A DNA stretch of 11,061 bases from Treponema sp. Its GTDB lineage: Bacteria > Spirochaetota > Spirochaetia > Treponematales > Treponemataceae. Positions within the stretch are counted from its first letter, which is position 1. Each line of letters opens with the position of its first letter. The stretch spans positions 1 through 11,061 of the forward strand of contig JAGABO010000088.1 in assembly GCA_017614655.1 (NCBI GenBank), read 5' to 3'. A program made the position numbers and the translations under genes. Shown here piece by piece: positions 5,150 through 11,061 of this stretch. The notes below the pieces were generated by a model that was not told where the DNA came from, searched no databases, and was given only the letters and a program-made list of their open reading frames with translations.

Positions 5150-7303
5150 ATGGCAGAAGAAAATCAGGGCATTAAAAAGGGCCCGTCAAATCTATTATCG
5201 CTTTTAATGAATCAGGGAATATTCCTTGCGGTGGCCCTTCTGGGGACTGTCGTGTTTATGATTGTTCCCGTTAATTATCACATTATTGATGCCCTCATGG
5301 TAATTAACCTTGCCGTTTCTTTTATCATTCTTCTTACCGTTATTTATATAAAGCGCGCTGCAGATTTTGCATCATTTCCTCAGGTTGTACTTCTTTTTAC
5401 GTTTTTTGGTCTTGTAATAAATGTTTCTTCTACAAGAAATATTCTCTTTAATCCTGTTACCGGAGTTTTAAATCCGAATGACGGTCAGAGCGAAATGGTA
5501 AAGGGAATATGCCAGATAATGAATGTTGATGAAAACGTTGTTGTCGGATTCATTGTTTTTATAATATTCATTATCGTGCAGCTTCTGGTAATTTCAAAAG
5601 GTGCCGACCGTGTTTCCGAAGTAACGGCCCGCTTTACACTCGATGCAATGAACAACAAGATGTTCCTTATCCAGCAGCAAATGAACTCCGGTGCAATAAC
5701 GGAAGAAGAAGGTAATTCCAGAATTGCAGCGCTTCAGCAGGAAATAGATTTTTATTCAACGATGGACGGTGCTTCAAAATTTGTAAGCGGAAACGTAAAG
5801 GCCGGTATTTTCATAACGCTTATCAACATTATCGGCGGAGTCATAACCGGTGTAATGGCGAACTCTGATGTTGGAACTGCATTTAAAAACTACAGTCAGC
5901 TTACAATCGGTGACGGAATTATGAGTCAGATTCCGGCTCTTCTTCTTTCTTTTTCTACAGGTCTTCTTATCACAAAGAATTCTACAAAAGAATTCCTCGG
6001 TGATCAGATTAAAAAGCAGCTGTCGGTTGATTCTTCGATTTATTTTATCGTTGCAGCAACTCTTATTGCACTTTCTTTTGCATTCTGGAACGGGGCTTCC
6101 GTTGTTCTTGTTATCATAGGAATTGCATTCGGTTATGTAGGCTTTAACCTGTACCGTGCAAAACTTAAGGAACCGGATCCCGAAGAAATCAGAAAAAAAG
6201 AAGCAGAAGCAGGAGGAAAGCCTTCTTCTCCGGAAGAGTTCTCTCCCATTGCAAAACTGGATGAACTTTCGCTTGAACTCGGCTATGCACTTATTCCTCT
6301 TGTAGACCGGGAAAAGGGTGCAGAGCTTCTGAACCGCGTAACAAAAATCAGACGCGAAGAACAGCTTAACCTTGGCCTTATTGTTCCACCGATTCATATT
6401 GTTGATCAGATGGAACTTAAACCAGATGAATATTCATTTAAGATTCACGGTATAGAAGTTGGCCGTGCTGAATTAAAAATCGGCTACTACATGTGCCTTA
6501 ACATAGGAGGCAGTGTTTCTCCGGAAAACGAAATAAAGGGAGAGCGTACAAAGGATCCTGCCTTTGGAATGGATGCAGTCTGGCTTCCGGAAAGCAAGCG
6601 GCTGGAAGCAGAAAAGGCTGGTTATTCTGTAATCGATCCTCCTACGATAATTGCAACGCATCTTACCGAAATTATCAGAAAGCATGCCTCTGAAATCCTT
6701 TCAATGCAGGATGTGAGCCGCATGGTAGAAAAACTTAAGGAGACCAATTCTGTCGTTGTTGATGAAGTTCTCTCCGGTGAACACCGCTACAGATACGGAG
6801 ATATCGAGAAAGTCCTTAAGAATCTTCTTGTAGAACAGGTTTCGATCAGAAATCTTGTTCAGATTCTTGAAACTCTGGGAGATTATGCATCATATCCGAG
6901 AAATATCTGGTTTCTGTCAGAGAAGGTTCGTGAAGCCTTGGGATCACAGATATGCCGTCAGTATGTAGACGAAAACAATGTGCTTCATGTGCTTAATATG
7001 AGTCAGGCTTTAAGCCAGAAGTTCCTGGATGCAAAGCCGGCTGTTGATGAACCGGGAAGAAAACCTTTTGCTGCATTTGATCCTGTTGACAGCAGAAAAT
7101 ATCTGGAAGTAATTTCTTCTTCCATTGCTCAGGTAAGCAGCATGAATTATGTGCCTATCATTCTCTGTCCAAACGAAGTAAGGCTTTTGGTAAAATCGTT
7201 TACAGAGATGGAACTTCCGGGTCTTGTAATTATTTCGATTGGAGAAGTACTGGCAGCAGGTGGAAGTGTAAAAGTGGAATCATTGGGGGTAATAGATGGC
7301 TGA
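5150..7303 (+). CDS. flhA: FlhA, flagellar type III export gate protein
   Basis: A 717-residue protein counted from ATG 5150. An in-frame GTG at 5141 exists but lies inside the G-rich ribosome site, so I prefer the ATG. The N-terminal half holds about eight membrane segments (about 24-40, 46-67, 76-92, 128-148, 216-236, 257-275, 295-312, 316-334). The FHIPEP cytoplasmic loop follows SSTR and contains S-K-G-A-D-R-V-S-E-V-T-A-R-F-T-L-D-A-M (149-167) and DFYSTMDGASKFV (200-212). A linker (337-366) leads to the C-terminal domain that docks chaperone-substrate complexes. Two conserved patches are altered: the usual Arg before LALNVASTR is Gly87, and MPGKQMAIDADLNAG is M-N-N-K-M-F-L-I-Q-Q-Q-M-N-S-G (167-181), with both aspartates replaced by Gln. 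The remainder aligns normally, so I read it as a functional, lineage-diverged FlhA. The end overlaps flhF by 8 bases. Confidence 0.97.
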   Translation: MAEENQGIKKGPSNLLSLLMNQGIFLAVALLGTVVFMIVPVNYHIIDALMVINLAVSFIILLTVIYIKRAADFASFPQVVLLFTFFGLVINVSSTRNILFNPVTGVLNPNDGQSEMVKGICQIMNVDENVVVGFIVFIIFIIVQLLVISKGADRVSEVTARFTLDAMNNKMFLIQQQMNSGAITEEEGNSRIAALQQEIDFYSTMDGASKFVSGNVKAGIFITLINIIGGVITGVMANSDVGTAFKNYSQLTIGDGIMSQIPALLLSFSTGLLITKNSTKEFLGDQIKKQLSVDSSIYFIVAATLIALSFAFWNGASVVLVIIGIAFGYVGFNLYRAKLKEPDPEEIRKKEAEAGGKPSSPEEFSPIAKLDELSLELGYALIPLVDREKGAELLNRVTKIRREEQLNLGLIVPPIHIVDQMELKPDEYSFKIHGIEVGRAELKIGYYMCLNIGGSVSPENEIKGERTKDPAFGMDAVWLPESKRLEAEKAGYSVIDPPTIIATHLTEIIRKHASEILSMQDVSRMVEKLKETNSVVVDEVLSGEHRYRYGDIEKVLKNLLVEQVSIRNLVQILETLGDYASYPRNIWFLSEKVREALGSQICRQYVDENNVLHVLNMSQALSQKFLDAKPAVDEPGRKPFAAFDPVDSRKYLEVISSSIAQVSSMNYVPIILCPNEVRLLVKSFTEMELPGLVIISIGEVLAAGGSVKVESLGVIDG

Positions 7304-8546
7304 AAACAGACCGGTAAAAAAAATAACCGCAGCGACTCTTGAAGAATGCAAGGAGAAGCTTTTTGACCTGTATGGTCAGGATTACGAAATTGTTGGAAAA
7401 AAACAGGATTTTAAAGGCGGCATTTTCGGGCATTTTCAGAAAGAAGTCATAACGGTGGAATATATCGAAAAGCAGCGTACCGTAAAAACTCCTTCATTCA
7501 GACAGAACAGCTTAGACTGGGAAGAATCCAGAAAGGCCATCATCGGGTCAGTGCTGCCTTCCGGTTCCAACGACAGCATTATTCAGATAGCCCGCCTTTC
7601 AAAGCAGATGGAAAATTTTGAAAAGGCCATAACGGATTCAATAAATGAAGTAAAGCAGGCAGCTTCTGTCCGTGACGAGCACAGAAACATTTCGAAGATT
7701 CGTGAAATACTTACGAATAATGAATTTACCCCGGCTTACATCGAAAAAATAGTTTCACTTATCAATAAGGAATTTTCAATAGATGACCTTGATGATTTTG
7801 AAAAAATGCAGCGTTATGTAATTTGCCGTATCGGAGATGACATTCATATTGCTCCTCCGGTAAGGGAAACTTTTCCAAAAGTAATAATTGTTGTAGGTCC
7901 TACGGGAGTCGGAAAAACAACGACTATTGCAAAACTTGCTGCAGCTGTTCTTCTTAAACACAGAAATTCATCTGAACCGGGAAAGGCTCCGAAAATCCGC
8001 ATGATAACAACTGACTCAATGCGTGTTGGTGCCGAGGAACAGATAAAGAACTGGGGCGAAACAATGGAAATCCCCGTAGATAAAGCAGAGCATGCCGGAG
8101 ATCTTGTTCAGCTTTATAATCTTTATAAAGATACTGCTGACTACATTTTTGTAGACACAAGCGGCTATTCACCGAATGATTTTGAAAACATAGCACGCAT
8201 GCATTCACTTCTTGACGTAAAGGGTCTTGAGCCTAACATCTATCTTGCGTTTTCTGCAGGAGGAAAACCAAGGGATATCGAGAATATTATCCGCAATTAT
8301 GAACAGTTTGATTATCGTGGTGTTATCATTACAAAGTGCGATGAAACGACCAGCTACGGTAACGTAATCAGCGTGCTTTCCGAAAGGAACAAGCGCATCG
8401 CATTCGTAACAGACGGCCAGAATGTTCTTCATACCATAAAAAGGGCTTCAAAAATGAGATTTTTGCGGACAATTTCCGGAATAAATGCAGATAAAGATTA
8501 TTTGGAAGCAAAGTTTCCGGAAGAATCTTCCGATAATCTTATCTAG
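7296..8546 (+). CDS. flhF: FlhF, SRP-type GTPase for flagellar placement
   Basis: A 416-residue GTPase of the SRP family (Ffh, FtsY, FlhF). The N-terminal FlhF-specific B domain (about 8-60, KITAATLEECKEKLFDLYG) is followed by a helical N region (about 95-190) and the G domain. G1 is GPTGVGKTTT (201-210); D-S-M-R-V-G-A-E-E-Q (240-249) corresponds to the family DTYRIGA-x-EQ; G3 is D287-T-S-G290; G4 is TKCDET (346-351). G3 normally reads DTAGR; here it is DTSGY, with Tyr at the Arg position. FlhF recruits early flagellar parts to the membrane site, and in spirochaetes cell-end placement is expected. The ATG at 7296 has GGGGG about six bases upstream (7285-7289) and overlaps the flhA stop, so the genes are probably coupled. 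FtsY or Ffh are excluded by the B domain and by context. Confidence 0.95.
   Translation: MAENRPVKKITAATLEECKEKLFDLYGQDYEIVGKKQDFKGGIFGHFQKEVITVEYIEKQRTVKTPSFRQNSLDWEESRKAIIGSVLPSGSNDSIIQIARLSKQMENFEKAITDSINEVKQAASVRDEHRNISKIREILTNNEFTPAYIEKIVSLINKEFSIDDLDDFEKMQRYVICRIGDDIHIAPPVRETFPKVIIVVGPTGVGKTTTIAKLAAAVLLKHRNSSEPGKAPKIRMITTDSMRVGAEEQIKNWGETMEIPVDKAEHAGDLVQLYNLYKDTADYIFVDTSGYSPNDFENIARMHSLLDVKGLEPNIYLAFSAGGKPRDIENIIRNYEQFDYRGVIITKCDETTSYGNVISVLSERNKRIAFVTDGQNVLHTIKRASKMRFLRTISGINADKDYLEAKFPEESSDNLI
8509..8536 (+). promoter_or_regulatory. Possible sigma-28 (FliA)-type promoter upstream of flhG
   Basis: CAAAGTTT (8509-8516), a 12-base spacer, then TCCGATAA (8529-8536). The classical motility sigma consensus is TAAAGTTT-N11-GCCGATAA, so this has one mismatch per box and one extra spacer base. 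Transcription would begin around 8543, at the very end of flhF, leaving a leader of about 57 bases before flhG. That would let FliA drive flhG, the unnamed gene and its own gene. The match lies inside codons of flhF, so a chance resemblance is quite possible. Confidence 0.35.
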
Positions 8547-8599
8547 AAACGTATATTTAAATAAGACGCAAAGGACCTTCTTTAAGGAGATTTTTTATT

Positions 8600-9484
8600 A
8601 TGGAAGAACAGGCTAAGGAACTCAGGGCAATACTTGGAACAGGTACGGATACAAGAAGCGAAAGAACTGACAGAAATCACAAGACTCGTATTATTGCAAT
8701 AACTTCGGGTAAGGGTGGGGTTGGAAAAACAAACCTTGCAGTTAACATGTCAATTGCGTATGCGCAGCTCGGGAAGAAGGTTATCCTTATAGATGGAGAC
8801 CTTGGAATGGCTAACGTAAATGTTCTTCTTAATATCGTGCCTCAGTACAACCTTATGCAGGTTATTAACGGCCAGAAAAAAATGAGCGAAATAATTCTTG
8901 ATACAGAGTTCGGTATTAAGTTTATAGCCGGTGCCAACGGTTTTTCTAAAATAGCTAATCTTTCCGTAGAGGAACTGGACAACTTTGCAAAGGAGTTTTC
9001 GGCACTTTCAAATGCGGATATCATTATCATAGATACGGGTGCAGGTATTGCAAATAATGTACTTCAGTTTGTTGCCGCCGCCGATGAAGTTTATGTCGTT
9101 ACAACACCGGAACCTACGGCAATTACGGATGCATACGGAATCATCAAGATAATCACGACGGAACTTGTAAACCGCGACATTAATCTAAAGCTTCTTGTAA
9201 ACCGTGTTCATTCTGCTGATGAAGGAAAGCGTATTTCGGACAGGATTATCAATATCGTAGCCCAGTTCCTTAATTACAAAGTCGAATACATCGGTTTTGT
9301 TTATGATGATACTGTTGTTCAGGCATCAGTTATCAGACAGAAACCGTTTATGGTTGTAAATCCGACTTCTAAGCCTGCAGTCTGCCTTAAGCACATTGTA
9401 GGAAGAATAGAGAAGACGGAGATTTCTTCCAACTCCGGAGTTTCAAACTTCCTTAAAAAATTCCTTGGCGGAAAAAAGAAATAA
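8600..9484 (+). CDS. flhG: FlhG (FleN/YlxH), MinD-like ATPase controlling flagellar number
   Basis: A 294-residue ParA/MinD-family ATPase. The deviant Walker A is K38-G-G-V-G-K43-T44, A' is DGDLGMANV (66-74), and the switch II region is I-I-D-T-G-A-G (143-149). Two features mark it as FlhG rather than MinD: the gene follows flhF, and the N-terminal helix has E3-Q-A-K-E-L-R9, close to the D-Q-A-x-x-L-R motif with which FlhG stimulates the FlhF GTPase. The C terminus, VSNFLKKFLGGKKK (281-294), looks like the amphipathic membrane-targeting helix of MinD/FlhG. The domains are complete and the length is usual. The ATG at 8600 has AAGGAG at 8584-8589, ten bases upstream. The 53-base gap after flhF breaks the tight spacing and may carry its own promoter. 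Confidence 0.95.
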   Translation: MEEQAKELRAILGTGTDTRSERTDRNHKTRIIAITSGKGGVGKTNLAVNMSIAYAQLGKKVILIDGDLGMANVNVLLNIVPQYNLMQVINGQKKMSEIILDTEFGIKFIAGANGFSKIANLSVEELDNFAKEFSALSNADIIIIDTGAGIANNVLQFVAAADEVYVVTTPEPTAITDAYGIIKIITTELVNRDINLKLLVNRVHSADEGKRISDRIINIVAQFLNYKVEYIGFVYDDTVVQASVIRQKPFMVVNPTSKPAVCLKHIVGRIEKTEISSNSGVSNFLKKFLGGKKK

Positions 9485-9499
9485 CATTCAGATTTTTTC

Positions 9500-9523
9500 A
9501 CTTTACACAAACATTACTTTACA
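9500..9523 (+). repeat. Paired ACTTTACA direct repeats in the flhG-downstream gap
   Basis: ACTTTACA occurs at 9500-9507 and again at 9516-9523, 16 bases apart. Its six-base core is present inverted as GTAAAG at 9551-9556, overlapping the ribosome site (AAAGGGG, 9553-9559) of the next gene. TTTACA resembles a -35 box, and 17 bases after the second copy is TAATCT (9541-9546), a poor -10. The 84-base gap (9485-9568) thus could hold a promoter, an operator, or a ribosome-site-masking hairpin. The repeat itself is certain; function is speculative. Confidence 0.35.
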
Positions 9524-9568
9524 AAACTTCCTTTTTGCCTTAATCTATAAGTAAAGGGGATAATTTGC

Positions 9569-10339
9569 ATGATTAAGGTAAAAAACATTGTTATTTCTGC
9601 CGTTTGTGCATTTGTTCTTTCTTTTCTGATTAGCATTATATCTACCGGAAAAATCGGACCATCCCTTTTACGAGCGCTGATAGCCGCTGCTGTTTTTGCA
9701 GCAATTGCGTTTGCAGCCACTTTTCTTTCTGATAAATTTCTTCAGGTTGAAGGAGATTCTTTACAGACCGATGCTGTTCCCAAAAGGACGGCAGGCGGAC
9801 AGGTGGATCTCGTTGTTGATGATGAAGATCTTACGGAAGAAGGCGACGGACCGGATTTTGCCGTTCCGCGGAATGCAGAGACTATAGGCGCAGGCAGTTC
9901 TTCATTTTCTTCGTCAGGTGTGAGCAGGGAAGAGCCGCGCTCTGCAGAAATGCAGCCGCTTCCTCCAGATACGGAAATTTCTTCTTTACCGGAGAATGAT
10001 TCCGATTCGTCTGATGTGGAGGCATCTTCTCCGGAAGGATTTGTTCCGGTTGAACTTGGCAGGGAAGATAAAAACTCTGGTCCTCAGGTGCGTAAAACAG
10101 AACGTGATGCACAGAGGGAAGAGCGTATGAAAGAAATCGATTCCCTTCCGGATATTGACGGTTTTGATTCTGATGAAGAGCCGGGCTCAGATACCGGTCT
10201 TGTTGAAGATTCAGATTTTGCCGAGTCCGGTGAAACCAAGGTTCAGGGGTATTCCGTGATTGATGCCGATAAGGCAAAGGATCATGATACCGAAACCATG
10301 GCTAATGCAATACGAACGCTTTTAAAGCGTGAAGAGTAA
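9569..10339 (+). CDS. Unnamed two-helix membrane protein with long acidic tail
   Basis: A 256-residue protein I cannot assign to a named family. Residues 5-25 (KNIVISAVCAFVLSFLISII) and 33-54 (LLRALIAAAVFAAIAFAATF) are two hydrophobic helices joined by a short loop with Lys28 and Arg35. Residues 61-256 form a polar, strongly acidic, probably disordered tail: 52 Asp/Glu against 19 Lys/Arg, with many Ser and Pro. The segment 174-190 (VRKTERDAQREERMKEI) may be helical. The last residues, D-T-E-T-M-A-N-A-I-R-T-L-L-K-R-E-E (240-256), look like a defined amphipathic helix, a possible binding end. A hairpin anchor with both ends cytoplasmic is my topology guess. ATG 9569 follows AAAGGGG (9553-9559). 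Coding style matches its neighbours. It sits between flhG and fliA, 20 bases before the latter, so a motility role is likely but unproven. I recall similar hypothetical proteins at this place in treponemes. Confidence 0.85.
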   Translation: MIKVKNIVISAVCAFVLSFLISIISTGKIGPSLLRALIAAAVFAAIAFAATFLSDKFLQVEGDSLQTDAVPKRTAGGQVDLVVDDEDLTEEGDGPDFAVPRNAETIGAGSSSFSSSGVSREEPRSAEMQPLPPDTEISSLPENDSDSSDVEASSPEGFVPVELGREDKNSGPQVRKTERDAQREERMKEIDSLPDIDGFDSDEEPGSDTGLVEDSDFAESGETKVQGYSVIDADKAKDHDTETMANAIRTLLKREE

Positions 10340-10359
10340 AAAAACAAAGGGTGTGGAGA

Positions 10360-11061
10360 ATGGAAACTTCGCTTTTTGACGAAAAGACAGAAGACGAACT
10401 CTGGAAAGAATTCAAAAAGACTAAATCCTCCGTTATAAGGGATAAAATCATAAGGCAGTACATGCCTCTCGTTAAATACGTTGCGGGAAAGGTTTCTACC
10501 GGAATGCCCGAAAGCGTAGAGTTTGATGACCTTGTAGGTTTTGGTCAGTTCGGGCTTCTTGATGCCATAAATAAATATGATCCTGACAAAAACGTTAAGT
10601 TTAAGACTTATGCCGTTACAAGAATCCGCGGTGCCATTTTTGATGAACTTCGTGAGCTTGACTGGGTTCCGCGCTCTGTACGTCAGAAAAGCCGCGAAAT
10701 AGAAGACACTATTGTAGAACTCGAAGCAAGATTCGGTCGTCCTGCAACAGACGGAGAAGTTGCAAAGGCAATGGGAATGACCGAAAAAGAGTATCTGGAT
10801 ACTGTAATGAAGGTAAGTGGAACAAGCATGCTTTCATTGAATGACGTATGGTACTCAGGTGATGACAGCGACAACATGTCTCTTGCAGACACCATAGAAT
10901 CTCCTACAAGCCTCCGTCCGGATGTAATCGTTGAACGCGAAGAAATCAGAAGGATCATAATCGAAGCAATAAATGAACTTCCCGAAAACGAAAAGATGGT
11001 CATCGTACTTTATTATCACGAAGACCTTACCTTTAAGGAAATCGGGCAGGTATTGAATGTA
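10360..11061 (+). CDS. fliA: FliA/WhiG, motility RNA polymerase sigma factor (5' part, truncated by window)
   Basis: The frame is open from ATG 10360 to the right edge: 234 residues of a protein usually near 250-265, so only the end of region 4.2 is missing. Region 2 is clear: YMPLVKYVAGKV (34-45), DDLVGFGQFGLLDAINKYD (56-74), FKTYAVTRIRGAIFDELREL (81-100) and DWVPRSVRQKSREIE (101-115), the last near-diagnostic of the FliA/WhiG/SigD class. Region 3 is about 119-150 (EARFGRPATDGEVAKAMGMT). Region 4 begins at LPENEKMVIVLYYHEDLTFKEIG (207-229). This class directs transcription of late flagellar and chemotaxis genes. An in-frame GTG at 10351 exists, but AAAGGG (10346-10351) fits the ATG better. 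No anti-sigma flgM lies in the window. The gene is 20 bases after its neighbour and probably co-transcribed. Confidence 0.95.
   Translation, partial: METSLFDEKTEDELWKEFKKTKSSVIRDKIIRQYMPLVKYVAGKVSTGMPESVEFDDLVGFGQFGLLDAINKYDPDKNVKFKTYAVTRIRGAIFDELRELDWVPRSVRQKSREIEDTIVELEARFGRPATDGEVAKAMGMTEKEYLDTVMKVSGTSMLSLNDVWYSGDDSDNMSLADTIESPTSLRPDVIVEREEIRRIIIEAINELPENEKMVIVLYYHEDLTFKEIGQVLNV

Noticed and set aside
5774..6397. Minus-strand open frame opposite flhA (207 codons)
   Set aside because: Cys/Lys/Arg/Asn-rich shadow translation with no recognisable features, inside a confident gene.
8573..8589. CCTT/AAGG mini-hairpin over the flhG ribosome site
   Set aside because: Only four base pairs; expected by chance in such a short purine/pyrimidine stretch.
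9470..9500. A-rich then T-rich segment after flhG as an intrinsic terminator
   Set aside because: The only pairing is A-run with T-run, with no GC stem, so it does not qualify as a terminator.
10351..10359. GTG start for fliA, adding three residues
   Set aside because: ATG 10360 has better spacing from AAAGGG, and sigma factors of this class commonly begin close to this point.
10683..11003. Minus-strand open frame opposite fliA (106 codons)
   Set aside because: Shadow of the sigma factor gene; Ser-rich translation without family resemblance.

Overview
The window is a continuous stretch of one flagellar gene cluster, all on the + strand. The order is fliM (3' end), fliY, fliO, fliP, fliQ, fliR, flhB, flhA, flhF, flhG, an unnamed membrane protein gene, then fliA/whiG (5' part). 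A FliY of the CheC-linker-SpoA type, flhF-flhG directly after flhA, and the motility sigma factor at the end of the cluster, together with a moderately AT-rich composition, fit a spirochaete. A Treponema or close relative is most likely. This rests on recalled gene order and protein style, not on a database search.

Region by region: bases 1-1319 hold rotor/switch (C-ring) genes, with fliM and fliY overlapping by ATGA. A 75-base gap with a clear stem-loop follows. Bases 1395-5111 encode the export-gate proteins FliO, FliP, FliQ, FliR and FlhB, packed with 1-base overlaps (fliO/fliP, fliR/flhB) or gaps of about 20 bases. After a 38-base gap with a small hairpin, flhA (5150-7303) overlaps flhF (7296-8546) by 8 bases. 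flhG (8600-9484) follows 53 bases later. An 84-base gap, the largest in the window, leads to a two-helix membrane protein with a long acidic tail (9569-10339). fliA/whiG starts at 10360 and runs off the right edge.

How the genes work together: FliM and FliY form the cytoplasmic switch that sets rotation direction. FliO assists assembly of the FliP/FliQ/FliR membrane pore, and FlhB and FlhA complete the flagellar type III export apparatus. The FlhF GTPase and FlhG ATPase are a placement and number control pair. The last gene is the sigma factor expected to transcribe late flagellar genes. The unnamed gene between flhG and fliA is the only gene without an assignable role.

No rRNA, tRNA, mobile element, CRISPR array or other sign of horizontal transfer was seen. 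No stretch over 100 bases lacks a gene. The most interesting items are the unnamed acidic membrane protein, loss of the CheC catalytic pattern and a Met-rich linker in FliY, divergence in the FHIPEP region of FlhA, a possible sigma-28-type promoter at the end of flhF, and a 10-base duplication at the fliR start.
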